Positions 25,426-33,852 of a stretch of DNA of 58,432 nt are shown piece by piece. The stretch comes from JANRKN01 sp033763435. GTDB taxonomy: Bacteria > Planctomycetota > Phycisphaerae > Phycisphaerales > UBA1924. The stretch spans positions 1 through 58,432 of the forward strand of contig JANRKN010000066.1 of the NCBI GenBank assembly GCA_033763435.1, in the 5' to 3' direction. Position numbers and translations under genes: made by a program. Numbering within the stretch: the stretch's first letter is position 1; each line of letters starts with the position of its first letter. The notes under the pieces were generated by a model, which saw only the letters and a program-made list of their open reading frames with translations, was not told the DNA's origin and made no database searches.

Positions 25426-25761
25426 ATGACGGCGCAGCAGGATCAGAACCCCCTCAACACGCTCGATGAGAGCCGGCTGACGCAGGCCGAGGGCGCCGAC
25501 CGCTCGGGTATCGTGTTCAAGCCCTGGCGCGTCATTTCGACGACAGTCGCCGGTCTCTGCCTGGTGTTCTCGCTGTTCTTCTGGGTGAAGCTCCGTTTGG
25601 TGACGGCGGTTCCCCGCACGGCCTACGCGGTGCCGGAGAGCGAGCGGCTCTCGCGCAAGGCTCAGACCCCAGCGCCGCGAACCGAGAGCCCCGCACCGAG
25701 CGCGCCCGTGCAGCCAGTCCCCGCGGATACGAACGCGCCCGGGAGCATGATCGGCGACTGA
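25426..25761 (+). CDS. Small single-pass inner-membrane protein
   Basis: About 111 residues. A hydrophilic N-terminus of roughly 40 residues (Gln/Asp-rich) is followed by one membrane helix (VISTTVAGLCLVFSLFFWVKL) and a Pro/Ala/Thr-rich tail. The topology and linker resemble GspC/PilP-type connector proteins with no globular end. AAGGAG is nine bases before the ATG. It is unknown as a family but sits between pseudopilin and secretin genes, so it is probably an assembly or linker part of the secretion machine. Confidence 0.65.
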   Translation: MTAQQDQNPLNTLDESRLTQAEGADRSGIVFKPWRVISTTVAGLCLVFSLFFWVKLRLVTAVPRTAYAVPESERLSRKAQTPAPRTESPAPSAPVQPVPADTNAPGSMIGD

Positions 25762-26115
25762 CGCAACGTTCCGAGCGCAACGCGAAAGTCATCAGGCCGC
25801 ACGTCCGAGAACCGGGCGTGCGGCTTGTGCATTGGGAGCAGGCAGGGTGCTCGGCGTGTCCGGCGCGACCGGCGTGCGCGCGAAAGTCGCTGCGGGCCGG
25901 GTGATCGCTCCAAAGTCGCTCATCGGGATGGACGACACAGAAGAGCCACATGGCGCCGACGGAAGGCCCGCCTTCAGGAGTGGAGACGGGTTCGTGGGAA
26001 GGCGCTGTGGTCCCGGGGCCCCGCAGTGAGGGGAGGTCCGGGCGGAAGGTCCCTCGCCCGACCGACGGATGGGGCGAAGTGGGGTTTGTTTCCCGAACTG
26101 GAGAGGTCACCGAGC
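25762..26115 (+). other. Intergenic region with stem-loop before gspD
   Basis: 354 bases without a convincing gene. GCCGCACG (25796-25803) pairs with CGTGCGGC (25817-25824) around a 13-base loop, followed by TTGTG; this could be a weak terminator after the small membrane protein. The remainder is the leader of the secretin gene. No clear promoter consensus was found. Confidence 0.5.
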
Positions 26116-28623
26116 ATGAACCGCAACAGCAACGCCGCGTTCCATTCCCACACGACGAGTCCGCTGACGCCGGCGGCGCTGGCCTTCGCGGCCGGCACGA
26201 TGATCGCGTCGGCCTCGCTGGCGCAGACCGGGGCTCAGCCGACGAACACGCCCGCGACGCAGCCCGCCAACCCCGCGGGCGTGCAGTCGTTCAGCAACGC
26301 GCCCGCACAGCCCGCGACGACGCCCGCGGCCGAGGCGACGCAGCCCGCGACGGGCGCCGCCGCGCAGCCTGAGAACACCGACGCCGCGCAGCCCACGGGC
26401 GAGCCGGTGCCGACCGACGGCATCCGCGTGAACGAAAATCAGCTTGTCGACATCCACGTCAAGGACACGGACCTCGGCGTGGTGCTCGAGATGCTCTCGA
26501 TCCAGAGCCAGAAGAACATCGTCGCCTCCAAGGGCATCTCGGCGAAGGTCACGGCCAACCTCTACGGGGTGACGTTCTACGAGGCGCTTGACGCGATCCT
26601 GCACGTGAACGGCTACGGCTACATCGAGCGCGGCAACTTCGTGTACGTCTACACCCTTGAGGAACTCAAGGCGATCGAGCAGGCCTCGCGCCAGCGCGTC
26701 GCGAAGGTGCTGAAGCTGAACTATCTGAACGCCGTCGATGCCGCGGGCTTCGCCAAGCCCCTGCTGAGCGCCGACGGCGGCGCGATCCAGTCCAACGGCA
26801 AGACCGGCAACTTCCAGGTCTCGGACTCGGCGCCCGTCGGCGGCGACGACTTTGCGCACGACGCCACGCTCGTCGTGTTCGACTATCCCGAGAACATCGA
26901 GGAGATCGAGAAGCTGCTCAAGCAGCTCGACACGCGCCCCCAGCAGATCCTCGTCGAATCGACGATTCTCGAGACCCGCATCAACGAGGACAACGCCTTC
27001 GGCATCGACTTCGCGCTGGTCGGCAATCTCAACTTCACGCAGTTCCAGGACCTCGGCAATGACCGCGGCGGCCCGCTCAAGGGTGTCGACCGCATGCTGA
27101 CGGGCCGCGCAGCGCAGCGCCGCGAAGGTGTGTCCTCGGCCCTCACGCAGTCCGTCGGCAACGTGGCCAACGGCCGCGGCGGCGTCAAGGCCGGCATCAT
27201 CCTGGGCGACTTCGCTGGCTTCCTGCGGGCGCTCGACGAGGTCACCGACACCACCGTGCTCTCCAGCCCCAAGGTGCTCGCGCTCAACCGTCAGCCCGCA
27301 CGCGTGCTCGTCGGTCAGCGCGTCGGCTACGTGACCAGCACCAATTCGCAGACCTCCACCACACAGACCGTCCAGTTCCTCGACACCGGTACCCAGCTGG
27401 ACTTCCGCGCGTTTGTCTCCAACGACGGGATGATCCGCATGGAGCTCAAGCCCAAGGTGTCGAGCGCCGCGATCCGCGAGGTCACCACCTCCGGCGGCGG
27501 CGCGGTGACGATCCCCGACGAAGACACCTCGCAGCTCTCCACCAACGTGCTCGTACGCGACGGCCAGACGGTCGTGCTCGGCGGGCTGTTCAAGGACTCG
27601 ACCAAGTCCTCGCGGCGCCAGGTGCCGGTGCTCGGCGACATCCCGCTGCTGGGCAATGCGTTCCGCTCGCAGGACGACGAGGTCCGTCGGTCGGAGATGA
27701 TCTTCCTGATCCGCCCGCAGATCATGAACGATACGGTCCTGACCGCCGCGGGCCAGCGCGCCGATGAGAACGTTCAGTCGGTAATCGTCGGCGCCCGTGA
27801 AGGCCTGCTGCCCTTCAGCCGCCAGCGGATGGTGGGCCAGCTGCTGGTCGAGGCCGACCGTCTTGCCGCGGAGGGCAACACCGAGAAGGCGTTGCACCAG
27901 GTCCAGCGCGCGCTGGCCCTGCACCCGCAGAATCAGGACGCGGTGCTGCTGCGCGACCGTCTGACGGGCGAGCGTGCGGGCAAGCGCAACCGCGGCCGGG
28001 GGCTGTTCGACGACATCCTCCGCACGGAAACGAACAAGGCGGTGGACGCGCTGAACGCGACGCCCACGCCGCAGGGCCAGGCGACGCCCGCGCAGTCTGA
28101 GACTGTGCAGACCTCGCAGACTCAGGCTTTGCCTGTGCAGGATCAGGCGCCTCAGACGGAGCCCACGGCTCAGGCTGATGTTCAGCCGGCCCGGGTTGAG
28201 ACCGCCCAGGTCCAGCCGGAGCAGGTCCAGCCCGAGCAGGCTCAGGCGATGCCGCCCGCACTGACCACGCCCGCGGCCTCGCAGAACGCTTCGAACGAGC
28301 AGGCCTCGTCGACGGTGTTCTCGCAGCCCCTCGCGCAGTCGAGCCCCTCGCTCTCGCCCGCTCAGCCAGCGACGCCTGACGTCTTCACGCAGAACGGCGC
28401 ACCGGGCGCGATCGATCTCAGCGCGGCCTCGACGCCCACAGGGTCGTACCGCGCCGTGGCGGCGCAGACCCCCGCGGTCGAGCTCTCGCCCGAGCAGCGC
28501 GTCGCGGTGATCAACGATTTCTTCAGCTGGTTCAGCACGACGTTCTCGGGGACGCCGATCCCCGCTTCGAGCACCACGACCTTCACGCAGGCGCAGGAGT
28601 CGGCGACTCCCGCGGGCAAGTAA
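26116..28623 (+). CDS. Type II secretion secretin of normal size, with TPR and Pro/Gln-rich tail
   Basis: An 835-residue outer-membrane secretin (GspD/PilQ type). A signal peptide ends near ASLAQ (residue ~36), then an Ala/Thr/Pro/Gln-rich linker to ~100. An N0-like domain is at ~103-185 (NQLVDIHVKDTDLGVVLEML and following), one N1-like domain at ~194-275, and the secretin pore domain at ~276-530 with the signatures LSSPKVLALNRQPARVLVG and VPVLGDIPLLGNAFR. Unusually, it continues with a TPR-like segment (~575-625) and a long Gln/Pro/Ala-rich tail to the end. Only one N1-type domain is visible, in sharp contrast to the second secretin of this locus. It is probably the outer-membrane exit or a pilot for it. 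Confidence 0.92.
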   Translation: MNRNSNAAFHSHTTSPLTPAALAFAAGTMIASASLAQTGAQPTNTPATQPANPAGVQSFSNAPAQPATTPAAEATQPATGAAAQPENTDAAQPTGEPVPTDGIRVNENQLVDIHVKDTDLGVVLEMLSIQSQKNIVASKGISAKVTANLYGVTFYEALDAILHVNGYGYIERGNFVYVYTLEELKAIEQASRQRVAKVLKLNYLNAVDAAGFAKPLLSADGGAIQSNGKTGNFQVSDSAPVGGDDFAHDATLVVFDYPENIEEIEKLLKQLDTRPQQILVESTILETRINEDNAFGIDFALVGNLNFTQFQDLGNDRGGPLKGVDRMLTGRAAQRREGVSSALTQSVGNVANGRGGVKAGIILGDFAGFLRALDEVTDTTVLSSPKVLALNRQPARVLVGQRVGYVTSTNSQTSTTQTVQFLDTGTQLDFRAFVSNDGMIRMELKPKVSSAAIREVTTSGGGAVTIPDEDTSQLSTNVLVRDGQTVVLGGLFKDSTKSSRRQVPVLGDIPLLGNAFRSQDDEVRRSEMIFLIRPQIMNDTVLTAAGQRADENVQSVIVGAREGLLPFSRQRMVGQLLVEADRLAAEGNTEKALHQVQRALALHPQNQDAVLLRDRLTGERAGKRNRGRGLFDDILRTETNKAVDALNATPTPQGQATPAQSETVQTSQTQALPVQDQAPQTEPTAQADVQPARVETAQVQPEQVQPEQAQAMPPALTTPAASQNASNEQASSTVFSQPLAQSSPSLSPAQPATPDVFTQNGAPGAIDLSAASTPTGSYRAVAAQTPAVELSPEQRVAVINDFFSWFSTTFSGTPIPASSTTTFTQAQESATPAGK

Positions 28624-28704
28624 ACCCGGCATTTCGATCCACAACGCACGACTGACCCCGGCGCCTGTGTGCCCGGCCCGGGGTCCAGAGGGGATACACG
28701 CAAG

Positions 28705-29955
28705 ATGAAGACGACCAAGGGCCTTGTTCTGGCTGGCCTCGTGGGCACGATGCTGACGCTTCCGGGCTGCTTCGGCGGCGCCGGGCGCTACACGACTGAG
28801 CATGCTTCGGCGGCAAAGCAGAAGATGGGCGCGCTGAAGGCGGCGAACTTCTACGAGATGGCCGCGCAGGCCCTCTCGGCGGGAGATCTCCGCAAAGCGA
28901 TGTCGAACATCCAGCAGTCGCTGCAGATCAACGACATGGTCGCGATGTCGCACGTGCTTCGCGGGCGGGTGATGATGGAGATGGGCGATCTCGAGGGCGC
29001 GACCAGCGCATTCGCGACGGCCGAGACCATCGACCCCAACAGCGTGGATGCGCAGTACTACCAGGGCGTGATCGCCGAACGCGTGGATCGAAAGGACGAC
29101 GCGCTGACGCGCTACACCAAGGCGGCCGAGCTTGACGGGACTAATCCGCAGTACGCTGTTGCGGCCGCGGAGATGATGATCGATCTCGGCCGAGTCAAGG
29201 ATGCGGAGCGGTACCTGCTCGAGCGTCGCGCGGCCTTCGACAACAACGCGGGCGTCCGTCAGCTTCTGGGGCACCTTGCGCTGATCAATGGACAGGCTGA
29301 CAAGGCCGTCGAGCTGCTGAACGAGGCACGGCTGCTCGCGCCCGATTCGCAGGCGATTACCGAGGACCTGATCCGGGCGCAGATCGCGACGGGGCGCAAC
29401 GCCGAGGCCGAGTCCCTGCTCTCGCGGCTACTCACCGACGAAGCCAATAAGGGGCGGCGTGACCTGTTGAGCCTTCGTGCGCGCGCTCTGACGGGCTTGA
29501 ACCGGCTGATCGAGGCGCGTGAGATCCTGCTGTCGCTCACGACCGGTTCGGCCGGCGCGACTGACGTCTCGGCATGGTCGCTGCTCGGTCAGCTCGCCTT
29601 CAAGCTCAATGACGCGACACGGGCGCGCCAGGCGGCGGGCCGGCTGATCGCGATGGCGCCTGATTCGGCCGACGGGTACGTGCTCCGAGCGCTGCTCCAG
29701 CGCCGGACGGGCGACCTCGAGGCCGCGCGATCGACGCTGAACGATTGTGTCAACCGCGTTGAGGATCCGGCGGCGCTCACTCTGCTGGGCCTGGTGAACT
29801 CCGAGCTCAAGGACCTCGACGGCGCCCGCGCCGCGCTGGCCCGCGTGCTGAAGAAGGACCCGGCGAACGAGAAGGCCGTCGAGCTCCTCGCGGCGATCGA
29901 CCACGCCGACAACATCGCCAACGCTCCCGCGACGCCGCTGCCGACCGAGCAGTGA
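28705..29955 (+). CDS. TPR-repeat lipoprotein
   Basis: A 416-residue lipoprotein. The signal peptide has the lipobox LPGC with Cys22, and tetratricopeptide repeats fill most of the rest: AAQALSAGDLRKAMSNIQQSLQIN, GRVMMEMGDLEGATSAFATAETIDPN, GVIAERVDRKDDALTRYTKAAELDG and others, about nine in all. It resembles PilF/PilW-type pilotins that help secretins reach the outer membrane and oligomerise. It lies 81 bp after the secretin gene and before gspF, so a role in secretin assembly is the natural inference. A terminator follows. Confidence 0.88.
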   Translation: MKTTKGLVLAGLVGTMLTLPGCFGGAGRYTTEHASAAKQKMGALKAANFYEMAAQALSAGDLRKAMSNIQQSLQINDMVAMSHVLRGRVMMEMGDLEGATSAFATAETIDPNSVDAQYYQGVIAERVDRKDDALTRYTKAAELDGTNPQYAVAAAEMMIDLGRVKDAERYLLERRAAFDNNAGVRQLLGHLALINGQADKAVELLNEARLLAPDSQAITEDLIRAQIATGRNAEAESLLSRLLTDEANKGRRDLLSLRARALTGLNRLIEAREILLSLTTGSAGATDVSAWSLLGQLAFKLNDATRARQAAGRLIAMAPDSADGYVLRALLQRRTGDLEAARSTLNDCVNRVEDPAALTLLGLVNSELKDLDGARAALARVLKKDPANEKAVELLAAIDHADNIANAPATPLPTEQ

Positions 29956-29985
29956 GCCGGTCGGACACTTCCAGAGAACTCTGTG

Positions 29986-30025
29986 GCGCGCCCCCGGTCT
30001 GTTCGGTCGGGGGCGTGCTTGTTTT
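29986..30025 (+). terminator. Intrinsic terminator within the T2SS locus
   Basis: CGCCCCCG pairs with CGGGGGCG around an 11-base loop, extended by flanking GC pairs (29986-30018), and is followed by TTGTTTT to 30025. It separates the secretin/lipoprotein pair from gspF. Confidence 0.75.
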
Positions 30026-30064
30026 GCAAGGCCCACGCTTCGGGGGCGGGCAACAATCACCGCG

Positions 30065-31258
30065 ATGCCGACGTACGAGTATCAGGCCCTGACCGCCGGC
30101 GGACAGCGCGTCCGCGGTTCGCTTGCGGGCGCGAGTGAGCAGGCGGTTGTCGCGGAGCTGGAGTCGCGCGCGCTGGTGCCCGTGACGATCACGCCCGCGG
30201 CCGAGCCGCGCCGGGCCCGCCGCAAGCTCTCGGTCCGCAAGCTCGGCACCGCGTATCAGCAGCTCGCGGATCTTCTCCGCGCGGGCGTGCCCTTGCTGCG
30301 AGGGCTCAAGCTTCTGGGGGGGCGCAAGAGCGACCCTGCGCTCGCGTCGGTTTTTCGCGAACTGGCCGAGGCGGTCGAAACCGGCGGCGAACTCTCCGAG
30401 GCCATGGGCCAGAAGCCCGAGACGTTCGCGCCGATCCACGTCGCGATGGTTCGCGCGGGTGAGAAGGGTGGGTTCCTCGAGACCGTGCTCGCGCGCCTGG
30501 GCACGCTCGTGATCGCGCAGGCCGAGCTTCGCGGCAAAGTCATCGGCAGCCTCGTGTACCCGGCCATCCTCGTCTCTGTGGGCGTGATCGTGATGACCGT
30601 GATCTTCACCGTCTTCGTGCCCAAGTTCCGCGTGATGCTTGACGCGATGCAGACGACGCCTCCGTTCATCACGCGGCTCGTGCTTGGGCTGTCGGACGCG
30701 CTGACGAGCTGGAAAGCGCTGCTGGTGGTGGGGGCGTTCGTCGCGATGGTGTTCGCCGCGATCTGGGCGCTGCGCCGGCCCGACGTGCGAGCGAGGGTCG
30801 AAGTCTGGCGCGTGCGGGCCCCGATCGTCGGGCCTCTCACGCGGGCGATCGGTGCGGCACGGTTCTGCCGGACGCTGGGCACGATGCTCGCGAACAATGT
30901 TCCCATGCTCGCGGCGCTGCAGATCTCCAAAGACGCGGCGGGCAACGCACCCATGCGTGAGGCGATCGAGCGCGCTGCCGATGCTGTCAAGCAGGGGGAG
31001 CCCCTCGCGGCACCGCTGGCCGCGTCGGGCCTGTTCGAGGACGACATCGTCGAGATGATCTCGGTGGGTGAAGCGGCGAACAATCTCGACGACGTGCTGG
31101 TGCAGATTGCCGCGACGGTCGAGGCGCGGGTCGATCGTCTGCTCACCACGGCCGTTCGGTTGATCGAGCCGCTGCTGCTGGTGTCGATCGCGGGCGTCGT
31201 GTTCGCTGTCGCGGTCGCGCTTGTTCTGCCGATGACGCAGATGTCGGGTCGGGTCTGA
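30065..31258 (+). CDS. gspF: Type II secretion inner-membrane platform protein
   Basis: A 397-residue polytopic membrane protein, the platform on which the pseudopilus is built. Two GspF domains are visible, starting at ~60 (AYQQLADLLRAGVPLLRGL) and ~265 (FCRTLGTMLANNVPMLAAL). Membrane segments lie at about 160-195 (VIGSLVYPAILVSVGVIVMTVIFTVFVPKF), 215-240 and 365-395 (PLLLVSIAGVVFAVAVALVLPM). Length and layout match GspF/PilC. The N-terminal YEYQALTAGGQRVRGSL is typical. The partner ATPase GspE, usually next door, is absent from the window. Confidence 0.95.
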   Translation: MPTYEYQALTAGGQRVRGSLAGASEQAVVAELESRALVPVTITPAAEPRRARRKLSVRKLGTAYQQLADLLRAGVPLLRGLKLLGGRKSDPALASVFRELAEAVETGGELSEAMGQKPETFAPIHVAMVRAGEKGGFLETVLARLGTLVIAQAELRGKVIGSLVYPAILVSVGVIVMTVIFTVFVPKFRVMLDAMQTTPPFITRLVLGLSDALTSWKALLVVGAFVAMVFAAIWALRRPDVRARVEVWRVRAPIVGPLTRAIGAARFCRTLGTMLANNVPMLAALQISKDAAGNAPMREAIERAADAVKQGEPLAAPLAASGLFEDDIVEMISVGEAANNLDDVLVQIAATVEARVDRLLTTAVRLIEPLLLVSIAGVVFAVAVALVLPMTQMSGRV

Positions 31259-31421
31259 GCGGGCCGTCCGATGTTGGGGCTCTGCTGGGGGCCTGCTCGC
31301 GGGCTGGTGGGGACTTTCCCGTGCGGCTTGTGCGGGCGGGGTGGATCGGATAGTCTGATTGGGTGCGGGGCAACGACTGCCCCCAACGAGCGAGCCTCTT
31401 GAACGATCGGAGAATCGGAGC

Positions 31422-31979
31422 ATGATGACCGCGATGCGATCCCTGACCCGTTCCACCGGCAGCAGCGGAGGCCTCCGAGTCCGCAGGGGCTTCACGCTTC
31501 TCGAGGTGCTGCTTGTGATCGCGATCGTGGTCGCACTTGGAGCGATCGTCGGCTTCGCCCTCGTCGGCCGCCGGCAGGAGAGCCAGGTGGGCCTCGCGCA
31601 GATCGACATGAACACCCTGAAGCAGGGCCTGAAGGCGTTCTACCTGAAGTTCGACCGCTATCCGACGGATGAAGAGGGAATCCGCGCTCTGTGGGACAAG
31701 TCCGCGATCACCGATGAGGCCGAGGCGGGCAAGTGGACCGCGTTCCTCGAAAGCCCGATCGCCAACGACCGCTGGGGCACGCCTTGGGGCTATCGCCAGC
31801 AGAGCCAGTCGGGCGACACGTCCAAGTACGACCTGTGGTCCAACGGGCCGGACAAGCAGGAAGGCACCGCGGACGACATCAAGTCGGGCGGAATGGCCGA
31901 TGAAGCTTCGGGTGAGAGTTCGGGCGGTGCGCCGGCAACGACCGGTGGCGGCTCGGGCACAACTCCCGCGGGGAACTGA
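31422..31979 (+). CDS. gspG: Major pseudopilin GspG
   Basis: A 185-residue pseudopilin. The leader of ~24 residues ends at G|FTLLEVLLVIAIVVALGAIVGFAL with Glu+5. The soluble part has the GspG hallmarks: MNTLKQGLKAFYLKFDRYPTDEEGIRAL, DRWGTPWGYR and the calcium-binding-loop-like KYDLWSNGPDKQEGTADDIKSG. It ends in a Ser/Gly/Thr-rich tail of ~25 residues. It is the true GspG of the locus and starts a chain of tightly packed pseudopilin genes (GspG-H-I-J-K). Confidence 0.95.
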   Translation: MMTAMRSLTRSTGSSGGLRVRRGFTLLEVLLVIAIVVALGAIVGFALVGRRQESQVGLAQIDMNTLKQGLKAFYLKFDRYPTDEEGIRALWDKSAITDEAEAGKWTAFLESPIANDRWGTPWGYRQQSQSGDTSKYDLWSNGPDKQEGTADDIKSGGMADEASGESSGGAPATTGGGSGTTPAGN

Positions 31980-31985
31980 TCGAGC

Positions 31986-32732
31986 ATGACTCGGCGCGAT
32001 CACAAAACCGTTCGCAGGCTTTCGCAGGCACGGTCCGCGCACACGCTGCTTGAGATCCTTGTTGTCGTCGCGCTGCTGGGCGTGCTTGGGGCGGTGGTGC
32101 TCCCCTCGGTTGCGTCGATGGTGTCGGGGGGCAACGTCAAGGTTGCGCATGAGACGCTGGTCTCGGCGCTTGACGAAGCCCGTACACGAGCTCAGCGGGC
32201 CAACGCGTGCCTCGTGCTCGTGCTCGACTCTTCGCGCGGCGCGCCGCGGATCATGTTGCGGACAGCCGAGCAGAACGCCGCCGATGCGTCCGCGGGCAGG
32301 CAAGGGCTTGAAGAACTGCTCGCGACGCTGCCCGAGTCGGTGACCATCGGGTGGGCACCCGCGGCCGAGGAATCGAGCGATCGGCTCGGCGCGGTGAGCA
32401 TGGATCGTGATGAGCGGGATGGTGCTGATGCATCCGATCAGGCTGAAAAGCTGTCCGAGATGGAGCTGTGCCTCGTGCTGCCCGACGGATCGCTGGCGCC
32501 GAGCGGACCGTCGCGTCAGACGCTTCGGCTCTCGGGGCGCTCGGGGGTAACGCAGGACGTGGTGCTGGGTCGGTGGAGGGGATCGGACGCGCCGCGCGCC
32601 GCGTCGGCCGAGCTTCCGAGTGCGGACAACACCGCGACGGAGGCCTCGCCCTCGGTGAGGCCGGTGGTCGAGGCGCCCGTGGAGCCGGTGGGCGGGCCTC
32701 GCGACGAAGAGCAGGACCTGCTCGACCCATGA
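31986..32732 (+). CDS. gspH: Minor pseudopilin GspH
   Basis: A 248-residue pseudopilin with a leader ending at RSA, then HTLLEILVVVALLGVLGAVVLPSV. Glu+5 is kept, but the residue before the cut is Ala and the first mature residue is His instead of Phe. ETLVSALDEARTRAQRANACLVLVLD is the GspH-type first helix and strand. A long acidic Asp/Glu/Ala/Pro-rich C-terminus makes it longer than the usual ~170. It overlaps gspI by ATGA. Confidence 0.85.
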   Translation: MTRRDHKTVRRLSQARSAHTLLEILVVVALLGVLGAVVLPSVASMVSGGNVKVAHETLVSALDEARTRAQRANACLVLVLDSSRGAPRIMLRTAEQNAADASAGRQGLEELLATLPESVTIGWAPAAEESSDRLGAVSMDRDERDGADASDQAEKLSEMELCLVLPDGSLAPSGPSRQTLRLSGRSGVTQDVVLGRWRGSDAPRAASAELPSADNTATEASPSVRPVVEAPVEPVGGPRDEEQDLLDP

Positions 32733-33124
32733 CGCGCCGCGCGTCCGTGCTTCTGGAGCTGATGCTGGCGCTGGCGATTCTGATCGCGCTCTCTGGAGCG
32801 ATCTTCGGAGTCGTGTCGCGCGCGTCAAACGCCGTCAGCGAAGCGGCTCTTCAGGAGCGGGCGGCGGACCTTGCGCGCTCGGCGATGGCGCGGATCGAGG
32901 CGGGGCTCGCGACGCCCGCGACGATCTCGGGGCCCGCGATCGAGCGAGGCCGCGAAGACTGGACGATCGAGGCCCGCAGCGAGGCCTCGGAGTTCGCTGG
33001 CGCGAGCATCGTGACCGTCACCGTGACTTTGCCCGACCCGTCTGACGCAGGTCGCTCGCGCGCGAGCTTCGCGCTCAGGCAGTTGGTTCTCGACCGACCC
33101 GCGGCCACCGGGGGCGCGCCATGA
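32729..33124 (+). CDS. gspI: Minor pseudopilin GspI
   Basis: A 131-residue pseudopilin with leader MTRRA and SVLLELMLALAILIALSGAIFGVV; Glu+5 is kept, Ala precedes the cut and Ser is the first mature residue. The soluble part (ARSAMARIEAGLATPA, then IVTVTVTLPDP and FALRQLVLDRP) matches GspI in length and in the position of its final strands. Start and stop overlap the neighbours by four bases each, so translation is coupled. Confidence 0.85.
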   Translation: MTRRASVLLELMLALAILIALSGAIFGVVSRASNAVSEAALQERAADLARSAMARIEAGLATPATISGPAIERGREDWTIEARSEASEFAGASIVTVTVTLPDPSDAGRSRASFALRQLVLDRPAATGGAP

Positions 33125-33852
33125 TGCGCCGGGCGTTCACGCTGCTCGAGGTGCTCGTCGCGCTCGCGCTCACGATCGTTCTGACGGGCGTGGCGTACTC
33201 GCTGCTCTGGAACCTCGTGCGCGACCGAGGAGTGATCCTTGAGCGCATCGAATCAGGACAGGGCGCAGGCGATCTGCTCGATGTGCTTGAGTCCGATCTC
33301 GAGACCTCCTTCGTGGAAGATCCGCTGCTCGGCGCGGGTGTGCGGGGCGATGTCGCGAGCCTCACGGTTCTCACTCGCGGCGTACACCTCCGCGCACTGA
33401 CCGAAGGCGCGGATGCCGCGACGCGGGACCTCGCGCTTTCGGACACGCTGGAGATCGTGTACCGCTTTGAGGCGGGCGAGGTCGTCCGGCGATCCGCGCT
33501 TGTGTCCGCGCGAGGCGATCGGCGCTCGAGCGACGAGCGGCGCTTTGCGCTCCGCGGTTTCCGCTTGCGGTATCACGACGGCACCGCATGGCGCGGCTCG
33601 TTCGACTCGCGCTCCGCGGGCTATCTCCCCGCGGCCTTGGAGGTCCGGCTGTTCACGCAGACCGACCCCGCGCCCGCGACCGAGCCGGGATCGACGGCCC
33701 CGACCAGTCCGGCGGCAAGCGCGCCCGCCAGCGTGCCGGTGAACTCGTCCGCGGCATCATCCGCGCCCGCGCCTGATCGCTCGCGCGTGATTGCGATTCC
33801 CGACGGCGGGCCCGGCACGACTGCACTTGGGAGCGCGGGAGGTGGCGCATGA
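33121..33852 (+). CDS. gspJ: Minor pseudopilin GspJ
   Basis: A 243-residue pseudopilin with a leader MMRRA, then FTLLEVLVALALTIVLTGVAYSLLW; Glu+5 is kept and Ala precedes the cut. The soluble part has LLDVLESDLETSF, the GspJ-type helix, and ALRGFRLRYHDGTAWRGSFDS, matching the WYDG-like region of the family. It ends in a Pro/Ala/Ser-rich tail. ATGA overlaps on both sides. Confidence 0.88.
   Translation: MMRRAFTLLEVLVALALTIVLTGVAYSLLWNLVRDRGVILERIESGQGAGDLLDVLESDLETSFVEDPLLGAGVRGDVASLTVLTRGVHLRALTEGADAATRDLALSDTLEIVYRFEAGEVVRRSALVSARGDRRSSDERRFALRGFRLRYHDGTAWRGSFDSRSAGYLPAALEVRLFTQTDPAPATEPGSTAPTSPAASAPASVPVNSSAASSAPAPDRSRVIAIPDGGPGTTALGSAGGGA

Noticed and set aside
26107..29274. Long minus-strand open frame (1,055 codons) opposite the secretin and TPR lipoprotein genes
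   Set aside because: It is fully antisense to two clear genes, very rich in Arg, Leu, Gly and His, and matches no family; a product of high GC codon bias.
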